Assembly: GCA_017311185.1 (NCBI GenBank) | Contig: JAESUZ010004507.1 | Coordinates: 62,001 to 126,000, forward strand | From: Proteles cristata cristata | Lineage: Eukaryota > Chordata > Mammalia > Carnivora > Hyaenidae | Direction: 5' to 3' | Length of the DNA stretch: 64,000 nucleotides | In this document: positions 14,090 to 35,912 of the stretch, piece after piece | How positions within the stretch are numbered: the first letter of the stretch is position 1 | Layout of the letters: each line of letters starts with the position of its first letter | The notes under the pieces: model-generated | What the model was told of the DNA's origin: nothing | What the model saw: the letters and a program-made list of their open reading frames with translations, nothing else | The model's database searches: none | Translations under genes and position numbers: made by a program

Positions 14090-15010
14090 GAAGAATTATT
14101 ACCAAGGAAAGTGAGAGTAATTTCAAATGAGAATGCTGAAGCTATGTCAATGATCTTTGAGGAAGCAGAGTAAGATGTTCCAGGAGACTGGACAGATGCA
14201 ATTTCAATTTTCAAAAAAAAAAAGAGGTAGAAGTTAATTCTATAAATTTTAGACCAGTAAGCTTGATATGAGTCTTCTAGATTATTATAGGATGGAATAT
14301 TACAGGGATGGCTTGCAAGAACGGAAAAATAAGCGCTAGAAGGCAGCCTGAATCCACGAAGAAGTCAATTTAGGCTAATCCTTGTTTCTTTTTTTAAAAA
14401 TTCTTTAGAGAGAGACAGCACATGTGAGTGAGGGAGAGGAGCAGAGGAAGAGAGAGAGAGAATCCCAAGCTAAGCATGGAGTCCAACATAGGGCCCACTC
14501 AATCCCACAACCCTGAGACCATGACCTGAGCGGAAACCAAGAGTCAGATGCTCAACTGACTGAGATACCCGGGTGCCCCTATTTCTTTTTTTGTATTGTT
14601 ACTGAACAGGTAGCTGTGAGAAATATGGCAGACATAGTATACCTGAACTGTGGCAAGGCATTTGGCAAAATCTTTTATGAGATCCTTAGGTACAACATTG
14701 AGAAGAAAGAGGAGCTGGTTGTTAATTTTTGTTAGCTAGATTAATAATCATTTGAAAGATCATTCCCAAAGCATGCAGATTACCAGGCCACTATCATGCT
14801 AGACAAAGGTGTCTAATAGCATACACCACGCGGTTCTTTCAGCCTTAGGAGCTTCATTGCGTATATCCAACAACTTAAATGAACATCTGGAAACCATGCT
14901 GATGAGGCGTATAGGTGACAGTGTCCGAGAAGGACAGTGAGTACTTGGGATGACAGAATCAGGGTACTGATTTTAATCATAAGAAGCTGGGGGGCAAAAC
15001 AGAACAAAAA
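14090..15010 (+). mobile_element. CR1/L3-like LINE remnant
   Basis: Phrases such as 'tagaccagtaagcttgatatg' region (14251 on) and 'aaggcatttggcaaaatc' (14654 on) resemble the reverse-transcriptase part of L3/CR1 elements. Split by a SINE at 14396-14579. Confidence 0.5.
14396..14579 (-). mobile_element. Felid SINE
   Basis: Reverse copy, moderately diverged, ending ATACCCGGGTGCCCC. Confidence 0.85.
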
Positions 15011-15233
15011 CTAAAACTAGCCTGGACCAGATGAAATCAAACCCAGGGCCAGATCCAAATCTCATCCCTACATTAGAAAATGAGTGCAAGGGAAAGAAAC
15101 AATGTTTCACTATTTCTGAAATCAGCCTCAAACTTGAATTGCAGCTACTGTTAGAATACGAACTGAAATATTTCAGTCAAGGCAGCGGCAACCCAATAAG
15201 TACTGGAAGTTTTCATCTACAACTGAAGTCTTA

Positions 15234-26605
<11,372 letters not shown>

Positions 26606-26944
26606 TCACTGCGGAGAGAAAAGAAAAGACACTTGCTGATGAACTTTGGTAGGTCGGGAGGGGTGGGAGTTCCGGTCCTCATCGGAAGGTGGGATGGGTT
26701 GGGTATGGAACTCAGCAGTAGCGGTGGCAACCTCCCCGTCCCAGGTGGATCGCTGCCCTAGAAAAGTCACTGTCCCTCAGACTTGGCCGCCACAGGGCAG
26801 CCCGTCAGCCCGACACTCTGAAGAGAGCGAAGTGGAGTCTGAAATGAAAAGGAAAGCCCCATAGCGAAGCTGACGACAAAGAACCAAATCCCCACGGTAC
26901 CGGAAAAGGCAGATCCTGAGCTAAGGTGTGCCCCCTTCACTCAC

Positions 26945-27070
26945 CAAACTAAACGTCCCTTCCCCGGTCTCCCGCCGCCCTGTCTCAGCCGGAGATTTAA
27001 CCGCCAAGTTTCAAATCGGTCCCTGAGGCGCCAGCCAATCGGAGCACAGACAGTTTGCGGGCACAGCACG
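26945..27070 (-). other. KIF4A: KIF4A probable non-coding exon 1
   Basis: A strong splice donor GTGAGTG follows position 26945 on the minus strand. The coding exon has a pyrimidine-rich acceptor ending CAG just above 26608. Together they imply a 5' UTR exon within the CpG-rich block. The transcription start is not defined by sequence; the upper boundary is an estimate. Intron 1 would be about 340 bp. Confidence 0.6.
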
Positions 27071-27255
27071 CACGTCGGCGCGCGCCGGAAGACGTGTTGG
27101 GAAGGGGAGGGCCTGCGCGCCGCACCCTGAACCCGCCCTTTCCGACCCATCTGAGCATCCGTTTCCGGTTTCCAGAGTGGGTTGGTGGCGAACAGAGCCT
27201 CAAGTGCCTGAATCCTGCGAGTGGGTGAAGTCGTAAGGCCTTTGCCCCGTCGTGT
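26995..27255. promoter_or_regulatory. Divergent KIF4A/PDZD11 promoter (CpG-rich)
   Basis: This GC-rich block separates two genes transcribed away from each other. Toward KIF4A (minus strand) I see an NF-Y-type CCAAT box at 27035-27039 (inverted relative to KIF4A), a CHR-type TTTGAA at 27010-27015, and an adjacent E2F-like CTTGGCGG at 27001-27008. Toward PDZD11 there are ETS-like CCGGAAG near 27085-27091 and TTCCGG near 27162. CCAAT plus CHR is the known layout of G2/M genes controlled by the DREAM/MuvB complex, which suits a mitotic kinesin. There is no TATA box. Motif calls are by eye. Confidence 0.75.
27150..27253 (+). other. PDZD11: PDZD11 probable non-coding exon 1
   Basis: A good donor (CGT followed by GTGAGT) lies at 27253/27254, downstream of the divergent promoter. 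The first coding exon starts after a CCAG acceptor at 27739. The 5' edge is not visible from sequence and is only an estimate. Confidence 0.5.
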
Positions 27256-27752
27256 GAGTGAGACTCAGGCAGGATGCGGGGCGGGCACCAGGAAGGTGGC
27301 TGGTGGTGAAGGGAAGCTCGATCTGGGGACCCCCACCATTACTGATCACATCTAGGAAAGTGGGGGCGATACCTTACCCCGAGTCCCTGTGGACAGTTGG
27401 AGTCAGCCCTCCCCTGGACTTCGACAGTAGATCTTTTTAGATGCTTCTGGTTCCCTCTTCTCTAGAATGAAGACGGTAACGTTTATTTGCAGTATTGTGA
27501 GGAAGGAGATCGTCTCTATGGATTACCTAACCGATTGCATGGCATCCACGTCTTAAGCAAAGTTAATAGATTTCTTCCATATTTTTTTCTTCCTTCTCTC
27601 TCAGTCTTTATCACCTAGAAGTGGGCTGAGTGCATAGACTGACAGCCTTGAGATAGATTGAGGTTGTTTCCTGGAACTTGCTGGACTACTTTTTGAATCC
27701 TTTTTTATCAGCTTTGAGTCACCCTTCTTTCAATTCCAGGGCCTTGCTGGAG

Positions 27753-29305
27753 ATGGACAGCCGGATTCCTTATGACGACTACCCGGTGGTTTTCCTGCCT
27801 GCCTATGAGAATCCCCCAGCATGGATTCCTCCTCATGAGGTGGGAATGCTTGAGTAGGGGATTTATCCCTTTGGGCATGAGATGATATATGAAAGGGAGA
27901 TGGCAGGGTTAGAAAGCTCAGTGGAGAGTGAATTCTAGCCTTTGTTGTAACCAGGGGACCCAGAAGTTAGATTCTGAGCAGCTGGGCCCATTGGGGGTCT
28001 TCTTATGTTATCCTCCTGTCACAGTCCATTCACACCAGAAAATTCTGGAAACTCAGAGCCTTAGTTTCTGTCTTGTCAAGGTAAAGAGGAGGGGAGCTAC
28101 TGGGCTGCTGACATTTCCTCATGCTATCCATCTACCCATTTGGACAGTGTTATCTGTTCTATCTAAAACTAAGTCCATGATCACACCTTTTCCTGACTTC
28201 AGGGTGATAACATTTATATTCTAGATGAAGGTGGATATAAAATCTAAGGATGGTAATAAGACTTCTGGGGTTGCTGTGTCTTGCAGAGGGTATACCACCC
28301 AGACTACAACAATGAGTTGACCCAGTTTCTGCCCCGAATCGTCACACTGAAGAAGCCCCCTGGAGCTCAGGTGAGCTTATGGGACAGCTGAGTCCTATTC
28401 CAGGCTAGCTCTGTCTGTACCAGGCCCAGAATTTGGCAGTGGTAGAGGGGAATGGATGGGAAAGCAGGTAGGGTGGCAAGGAAACTTTCTAATGGGCAGA
28501 AAATCTGAGATACCACCTGCACAACTTCGACTTCTCTCTGAGGAACACATAAGCCAAGCTATCGTTTAGTTATGCTATTAGATGTTCTTGTGTTTGTGGT
28601 CTGTATTGCGTCACCTCCCTTTTTTGTGCTCTTACAGTTGGGATTTAATATCCGAGGAGGAAAGGCCTCCCAGCTAGGCATCTTTATCTCCAAGGTATGT
28701 GTGCCTGGTAGGCGATCTGGATTGCTGCTTCCCTTTGTTAAGTGATCAGATTGCAGACTTCTGATGTCCTAAAGCCTGGGAGAAGGATGATTCAGTAGAT
28801 TTATGGAAGGGGCATAATGGAGACACCTTTTCCCATTAAAACTTCTCACCTGTCAAATCCTCTGTTTCTCTATACTGTCACATACACACAAAAACAGTAG
28901 TACCTTACGCTTGAAGAGCACTTAATTTTAATTCCAGCCTTTGAAATGATCTCACCTCAATCTTGTATATCCTCTCCTTACCAACAAACAGGTGATTCCT
29001 GACTCTGATGCACATCGAGCAGGACTTCAGGAAGGGGACCAAGTCCTAGCTGTGAATGATGTGGATTTCCAAGATATTGAGCATAGCAAGGTGAGCACAG
29101 CACTCGAGACATGGTAAGGCAGGAAGCCATCCTTGGTAGGAATGGGATTAGACTGATCTGTAACCTGATCAGAAGGAATCTCTGTTGGGGTGCCTGGGTG
29201 GCTCAGTTAGTTAAGCATCCAACTTTGGCTCAGGTGGTTATATCCCAGTTTGTGAGTTTGAGCTCTCTGTTGGGCTCTGCGCTGACAGTGTGGGGCCTAC
29301 TTGGG

Positions 29306-29340
<35 letters not shown>

Positions 29341-29818
29341 CTCTGTCTCTCCCCGCCCTCTGCTCCTCCCCCTCCCTCTCCCTCTCCTATTCGCACTTTT
29401 CTCTCTCTTAAATAAATAAACTTTTAAAAAAGGAAGGAATCTCTGCTGAGGAAGTATACTAAGAAGCAGCAGCTATTAGTGAGCCAGAAGGTGGGAGTGG
29501 TAAACTTTCTCCTGTTATGATACTGTCCTGGGTCGTATGTACAAGCTACTGTATTCCTTCCAGGCTGTTGAGATCCTGAAGACAGCCCGCGAAATCAGCA
29601 TGCGTGTCCGCTTCTTTCCCTACAGTAAGTGCCACTGTCTGTTTAATTTACCTAGCAGGGCCCTGGATAGGAACTCTTTAAATACTGATTACTAAAGGCC
29701 CCACAGGTTGGGGAAGGGCACTTGGGAGCTCAGGCCTGCAAATAACCTGCTCGTTTTTTCCTTTCCTTTCTTCTTTACCTCAGATTATCATCGCCAAAAA
29801 GAGAGGACTGTGCACTAG
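27753..29818 (+). CDS. PDZD11: PDZD11, small single-PDZ-domain adaptor (complete)
   Basis: Adaptor protein of 140 residues. Known partners of the family include C-termini of plasma-membrane Ca2+ pumps, the copper pump ATP7A, the multivitamin transporter, and PLEKHA7 at adherens junctions. Coding exons are 27753-27839, 28287-28370, 28638-28694, 28992-29090, 29564-29624 and 29784-29818; every border is GT/AG and the phases join (423 nt). The protein starts MDSRIPYDDYPVVF and ends QKERTVH. The PDZ domain spans about residues 46-128, with the carboxylate-binding loop as LGF at 58-60 followed by NIRGG. The length equals the human protein as I recall it. A felid SINE sits in the intron between the fifth and sixth coding exons (29186-29434). 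The gene shares its promoter with KIF4A. Nothing is broken. Confidence 0.98.
29186..29434 (+). mobile_element. Felid SINE in a PDZD11 intron
   Basis: Forward copy with a long (CT)n block; AGGAATCTCTG duplication at 29174 and 29436. Confidence 0.9.
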
Positions 29819-30410
29819 AGAGTTGCAGCCCATAGCCCTCTACATGGAATCTTCTAGGATAAGCTGGCTAGGCCTCAGGGAAGCCTCTTGGGAAACTGTA
29901 GTCTTGACCCCACCCTGGCAGATTGGAGCAGGGAGGATGGGGACACAGTGATGCCCTGCCCCAAACCAGCTAGCCACCGCGTTACCCAAACTGTACTGCA
30001 CTTTTTGTTCCCTAGTTTTCTAGATAAGCTTCATTCCCTGAAAGAAGAAGGATGATGCTACCTAGGTATAGCCTTTGGAGAACCCCGCTAGAGAAGGCAA
30101 CTGGCATTTATTGAATATCATATGTGAGACAATTATGCATAAGTCATGTCATTTTCATTAGAGTATAGAAACCAAAAGGGAAAAGAATCTCGAGGGCCTT
30201 CCATCCCGTCTACCTAGCCATCTGATCTCATCCTTGCGCTGCCGGTCTCATACGCTCCGGACACCCCCTGGGACTGTTTCCCCCCCATCCCTATCCTCCG
30301 CCAAAAAAAGTAAAAGGCAATGCTGAGGAAATGCTGGTTTGGCTTTTGGATGATGCCGACTGGGTTTTCAATGCTATTGAGGCCAAAATAAAGCTCTTTC
30401 ACAGAGAGGA
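29819..30410 (+). other. PDZD11: PDZD11 3' UTR and polyadenylation signal
   Basis: About 570 bp after the TAG stop lies AATAAA at 30387-30392, giving a plausible transcript end near 30410. No other canonical signal is closer to the stop. Confidence 0.7.
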
Positions 30411-31760
30411 GCCAGTGCAAGTAACAACAACGCTATACCTACTTCACAACCATCTCTATTTGGCCTGTCCATTAGGGAGGCCCAGGAACCTTACCTTCAG
30501 TGTAACTGAGGAGGAATGGTACAGGGTGAGGGGTACTGGAGGAAGCAGCGCCCCTTCCCTCATGAGCTTTGGACGTTTCTCTGCTGGGGGTGGTATTAAT
30601 GTCATTATATTCTCCTTCCCCACATTCTTGGATCTGGAACACAAAGGAAGGGAGAGGCTTGGATGCATTCCTTTCAGGGACAGCAGTAAGAAATTGGTTC
30701 CCAGTTTCCACCTTGTAGGATGAATGGTACCGTTGACCTCCTCCTTTTCACTCCAACCCCCAAATAACCTGCCATGTTTTTTGTTACCAGTCCGTTAGAG
30801 ATTCCAGGCCACACGTTATGCCATTTCTGGTGGCACGTTTAAAATACCCGTTCAGAGTAGAAAGTTTTCTAATGAGGTATGGGATGAAGTGCCTCCGTAA
30901 TGAAAGTCCCAAATTTGCCTTGAAGGAATCTTGGGAAGCTTAATTATGTATTACCAGGCCCTTCCTTTGGAGAGTGATTCTGTTGCTCTGAGGTAGAACC
31001 TGGAAATCTGAATTAAAAAATTTTCAACTATGGGAAACAGTTCTGAATAGTGTATCTCTAGGAGGAGTTTCTGGCTTGTTCTAGAAATCCCATCTCAGCT
31101 TTACTATGTGCTACTGTCAAGTAGCAACATCCTAGTGAGTAGAACTGGAGGTAGAATTAATTTAGCTGTCCGCTTCCTCCGGAATCCCACTCCTAGTCTA
31201 TGCTCCTGTTTGCTGTGCTGCCCCCCAGTGGCCATCTGAAAAACTAGAGACTCAGATACCTGCGCAAAGGCATTATTGGCTGAGTCTACTGAATGTGGAG
31301 GTCAAGACTCTCCCTGCGGTGAACAGGTTTTCAAACAACTCATCTAAGAAGTGTGTAAACATGGTAAAAAGTCCCAGCTAGGTGCCATGAGCCTAAGAGG
31401 CAAAAAGCCTGCTCTAAATTGGCTCTCACTTTGAGATACTTGGAGTGGCTCTTTGTTGGGACACCAGCATGATGTAGTTGCATTGTAAAGGTACAGGGGC
31501 AGCACAGGGAAGACAACGAGCAGTAAGAGACTGAGGCAAAAGGACCAGTCGTTTATTGAGGGTGTAGATAAGAAAACCATGGGGAATGAACTAGCTCAGC
31601 CTTTGACGTATCCCCTGTGTTGTAGAACTGCATCCCCTATAGATATCTGAGCAGTCACAGAAGGCAAGGGGATTCCTGGGCCCTGCAAGAACTTCCCCAC
31701 CCCATAGCTGCAAGATCCAGTCAAGAAAGAATGGTAACATTTTCAGGAATTTTGTTTTGT
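30411..31760. other. Intergenic sequence downstream of PDZD11
   Basis: No repeats of a recognised family and no convincing gene. A 130-codon open frame starting at 30331 overlaps the PDZD11 3' end and looks like chance. Confidence 0.4.
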
Positions 31761-31761
31761 T

Positions 31762-31948
31762 TTTAATTTTATTTTAGAGAAAGAGAGTGAGAGCACAAGC
31801 AGGGGAAATGGGAGAGAGAGAGAATCCCAAGCAGGCTTCATGCACAGCATGGAGCCTGATGTGGGGCTTGATCCCACAACACTGCGATTGTGACCAGAGC
31901 TAAAATCAAGAGTAGGACGCTCGACCGACTGAGCCACCCAGGCATCCC
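31762..31948 (-). mobile_element. Felid SINE
   Basis: Reverse copy, older, ending GCCACCCAGGCATCCC. Confidence 0.85.
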
Positions 31949-32469
31949 TCAGGGGTTGTTTTGCTCCTAAGCTCAGGAATTGTATGAAAGCTTAGTAAAT
32001 AGCCAAGTATTTAAACCATAAATCTGAGGGTGGGGGCAATGGATTACTGAGAAGCCCAAATGCAATAAATTCATCAAATCAGGCAGAGACTAAGTTATGA
32101 ACAGGAACAATGGCTTTTGATGCCTGACTCTATGGAGGGCTCCAGTTGGATTTCAACCACGGAAGTGTGTGTGAAGGTAAGAGTAATGTGACTGGGGTCA
32201 AATCTCAACTATTCCCGGGGCAGCTTCTTGGAGACCCAGAAGAGGAATTCTGATCTTATGTCTGTTGTCTGAAGGCAAACCAGGGAGCTACTTTTGGTTA
32301 GTCACATTAAATTCCCTGTAAATAGCAGGCCTGGCCATCAACTCAGCAAATGGGAGTTTGCCTTCTCTGCTTTATACTCCCTGTTCCAGCAAGGCTGGGA
32401 GAAAGGATATTCCTCTTCCTTCGGTGGAAATGAATTCTGGATAGAAGAGCAGAAGCCATGTGCTGGAAT

Positions 32470-32514
32470 AACTGTGTGTGTGTGTGTGTGTGAGTGAGAG
32501 AGAGAGAGAGAGAG
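32470..32514 (+). repeat. (GT)n(GA)n microsatellite
   Basis: Compound dinucleotide repeat next to the last RAB41 exon remnant. Confidence 0.95.
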
Positions 32515-33691
32515 GCCAGGTTCATAGACAGTCCTGGGCCTTTGAACTGCATGATGGGAAAATGAACCTTATACCCACCCCAAGATAGGATAAGCCAAGG
32601 TTATCCAAAAGAGTAAGCTGGCACTGGGGGTAAGAGTAGCTAGAGATGAGTGCAACAGAAGTATTATAAAGGGAAATGGGTGTTACATATTTCATGTTGT
32701 GATTAGTTTTGGCACTGGTCTCAAACATCCCACTGAGGTCTCTGGATTTTTCTTCCCTGTAGTCTGCAGAAACTTGTCTGGACAAATGAGAAATGATGTA
32801 GAGGACCAGATAGCATGGTAAGTGGTAACTGAAAGCAGATAGGAATAGATCCTTCTGAGGTGTAATGATGCCTCCCCAGGACAGGAACCATAGAAGCCTT
32901 GAACCCATCACCTTTCTGTTCCTGAAACTTGTAACTCCTCCCATGTCAATACAGCACAGTAGACCCTCCCCATAGAGACGGAGCCCTAGGTGTGCCAGAA
33001 GTTGGTAGTTATACCTTTTGTTGTTCAGATCAATGTTACCCACTAACACGATGATGATGTCATCACTTCTTTCTGACCATACATCTTGTCCCCACTTATG
33101 TGTCTCCTTTAAAGAATTGATGTCTACCACACCCTGTTGCAGAGAGTTGAAACATTTAGTAGAGGTTTACAGAGAATAAAGTTCTTGCCCTTCCATTCTG
33201 CTAGTCTTAACCAGCTTTCCTGTTGTTTCCCTCAATCCCTTTTTCAAATAAAACATGGCATAACACTCACTTGTGACGTCCTAGACGGCCACCATAATAG
33301 TCAAATCATGTATGTAGCTAGGAATTTAGACTTCAAAAGCTCCCCTGGCCAGCTGTGTCACATAACAGGAGCTGTTTATAGAAAATGTTTTGAAAGGAAA
33401 GATACTTGCCTTTAAAAGGTTAGAACTTAATAAAGGCAAAATAAAAAGAACCAAAGGAACCAAGTCCCGTAAAGGGGGCTGCTATAGCCACAAACTAAGT
33501 GGCCTACCATCTCTGCACAGGTGCAGTCTCAATATACTGTTTTGATTAAGGAAGGCCTTCTAGAGGAGCAGATTTAAGTATTCAAAGCCTCTTGGACTTT
33601 GTGTTACAGGTGGATATTAGATGAAGGCAGACAAAACAAGAAACAAAACAGGGTTTAGTAATTTGGGGAAACTTCATGTTTTTCCCCTTTT

Positions 33692-33879
33692 TTTAAGTTT
33701 TTTTTTTTTTTTGAGAGACAGTGCCATGAGTGGGAGAGGGGCAGAGAGAGAATCTCAAGCAGGTTTTGAGTTGTCAGTGTAGAGCCCAATGTGGGGCTTG
33801 AACCCACGAACCATGAGATCAAGACCTGAGTGGAAGTCAAGAGCAGGATGCTTAACCAACCAAGCCACACAGGTGCCCC
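33692..33879 (-). mobile_element. Felid SINE within the RAB41 remnant
   Basis: Reverse copy between the decayed exons 3 and 4 of RAB41, moderately diverged. Confidence 0.87.
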
Positions 33880-34226
33880 TTGTCTTCCCCTTGTTTGTCC
33901 ACAGATAATCTAGACTGGTGCTACTCTACTGTTATGAATAGGCCTAAGAGGTTGAGTTGTAGGTTTAGTGATAGGAGAGTAAATGTTCACTATTTGGCCC
34001 TCCAAAGTACAGGATCTCAGATCAGAAATCAATTCCAATGATTGCAAATGAGAGTCAGATATTCCACCCCTCCTCTACTTCCAATGCCAGGGAGTCTCAG
34101 AAGCAGAAGTGGAGAATGGCCCATGAGAAGGTTGTCCTGGCTCAACCTCTCAACGCTTCCAATAGATAACTTTGAGAAGAATCCCTAGATAGCTAGCTGA
34201 GGAGTGGGCAAAAGTGTATTGTGTGA

Positions 34227-34424
34227 GGGGCATCTGGGTGGCTCAGCTGGTTAGGTATCCGACTTCAGCTCAGGTCATGATCTCACAGTTTGTGGGTTCG
34301 AGCCCCACATCGGGCTCTGTGCCGACAGCTCAGAGCCTGGAGCCTGCTTCGGATTCTGTGTCTCCCTCTCTCTGCCCCTTCCCCGCTTGGACTCTGTCTC
34401 TCAAAAATAAATAAACATTTTTAA
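34227..34424 (+). mobile_element. Felid SINE within the RAB41 remnant
   Basis: Forward copy; duplication AAARTGTATTGTGTGA at 34211-34226 and 34425-34440. It sits between decayed exons 2 and 3. Confidence 0.92.
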
Positions 34425-34679
34425 AAATGTATTGTGTGATGCCTTGGCGGTGGGCTTATCTGGCAGGCACAGTTGCTGTATGTAGTACGAGCCCAGGTTG
34501 ATGAGCGGTATCCTCCCCATTGTAAGGTAGGTAAGTAGGCCAACATCACCCTGAGTGAGGAGGAGGAAATTGGTTCCCCTGACTCTCCTCACGCTCCATA
34601 CAGTACCTTCACCTCTCCCAATCTCCAAAGCCCAGCTCAGATACCTCCTCCCTGCTCTGCTCCCCCAGATTTGTGCAGA

Positions 34680-34935
34680 AACCGTCTTAATTGCTTCCCG
34701 GAGAAGCCTCTGACTTCCCTGTTGGCCTCGCGTGCGAGGGTGGTGAGAGATCACGCAGAGCCTTCTGTCCAACTGCTACTCTTCGCCTTAGGTGCTGCCC
34801 TGGGCCTGGGAGCACGGCCACGCCCCGTCAGGCTCCGCCCACAGTTCTTGGGGCTCCGGGAGCGGTAGGGGGTCACCAGACTGAGGTGGTGGGGTGCTTC
34901 GGTGGTGGGGTGGGGGTAGGAATGGCCAGGGCCCG
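34680..34935. other. GC-rich block, probable former RAB41 promoter
   Basis: This is a CpG-containing segment just upstream of the RAB41 remnant on the minus strand and between it and the 3' end of ARR3. It has no convincing coding frame. It is probably the fossil first exon and promoter, but I cannot exclude another regulatory role. Confidence 0.35.
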
Positions 34936-35100
34936 GAGGGAAAGTTGAAGGACTCACGGAGGGTGGTCCTTTATGGGTAAAGCACATGCTGCAGAGTAAT
35001 CTAATCACCGACAGGGACAGAAAGTGCCGTCTCTGTAGTGCTGTTACCCTCGCGGAGAAGGAAATACCAAAGATCGTCAGGCATGTCTTGGACAGGCTGA

Positions 35101-35106
35101 TTTAAT
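35101..35106 (-). promoter_or_regulatory. ARR3: ARR3 polyadenylation signal (ATTAAA)
   Basis: The variant hexamer ATTAAA on the minus strand lies about 50 bp beyond the stop codon at 35154-35156. It implies a very short 3' UTR. No AATAAA was seen nearby. Confidence 0.55.
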
Positions 35107-35153
35107 AGAGCGTTACAGTAGGGCTCCCACACAGAGGCACCAGAGCATGGTGC

Positions 35154-35881
35154 TCAGCTTTCCTCGTTCCCCTCCGCCGCCAAAGCCTCCTGGCTCTCCC
35201 CACGGTGCTCCTGACGAGTGAACTCCTCGATGACTATGTCCTCAGAGCTTGCAAAGCAGCAGAATGGAATGGAGGGTTAGGACATGGGCATCGTCCATGT
35301 TCACTCCCATTTCGTGATCCCTTTCCTGCTTCCCAGCTCATCCTCAGCCCTCTCCGTAGCTAACCCCCCAGCCGATCGACCACTCTGGCTTGTTTCTCTC
35401 CGTTCCCTCCCGGACATCTCAAACACAAAAGTCCCTTCCCACCCACCCTCTAGAGCGCTGGAGGGGAAATAAGAATGGAGGGTGGGAAGGAAGGAAGGAA
35501 GCGAAGAAGTACGGGCGAGGGGGCAGGGGAGGAAAAAGAAAAAAGGAAGGGATGGGGGAAGGACGGTTCTGAGAACAAGGGATGGAGGGCGTATGAAAAG
35601 CGCTGAACTATGACCGGAAGCTAAGCCATATGTTTCCACTGCACAGTATTGAAAGCAACACTCCAGGGAAGCTTTTTAACAATTACATCGTTATAAAATG
35701 GAGGGTTGCAATGGGGAAAGGGGGATGGGGCTTCCAGTCCTCACATTTCCTTACCTAGCAGCCTCTGTACCAAGCATGGAGAGGGGAGGAGAAAATGGAG
35801 CTGAAGCTGACGTGGGGCTCTTCAGCTGAATGAAGAAATCTCTTTCCCCTCCCATTTTAACCCTCTTCTCCCTACCCCCCA

Positions 35882-35912
<31 letters not shown>

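Larger units (their letters stand above)
32390..34730 (-). pseudogene. RAB41: RAB41 unitary pseudogene (RAB6-subfamily GTPase)
   Basis: RAB41 is a RAB6-like small GTPase linked to Golgi organisation. In this window the locus is decayed. Remnants in gene order on the minus strand: a weak exon-1 trace (34653-34690); exon 2, 34460-34520, with the P-loop GKT changed to GRI, the donor GT changed to AT and no acceptor AG; exon 3, 33991-34045, reading AIIGIDF and then TGA at 34022-34024; exon 4, 33271-33371, with switch II WDTAGQ changed to CDTAGQ, TGA at 33333-33335, a one-base insertion near 33325 and TAG at 33281-33283; exon 5, 33015-33123, where G4 motif NKxD has lost its Lys codon; exon 6, 32687-32777, where FIETSAK has lost Ile; and a last-exon trace ending 5' at 32462 (MASALLS). 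Exon order, strand and intron positions match RAB6/RAB41, so this is a decayed intron-containing gene, not a retrocopy. Position between PDZD11 and ARR3 fits human synteny. Confidence 0.85.

Noticed and set aside
30331..30723. 130-codon open frame after PDZD11 as a gene
   Set aside because: It overlaps the PDZD11 3' UTR and polyadenylation signal and resembles nothing I know.
32522..33130. 202-codon open frame as a functional short Rab protein
   Set aside because: It reads through an intron and contains only two degraded RAB41 exons; other exons carry stops and a frameshift.
34401..34772. 123-codon minus-strand frame as an intact RAB41 N-terminus
   Set aside because: It includes SINE sequence, and only a degraded exon 2 without splice sites is recognisable.
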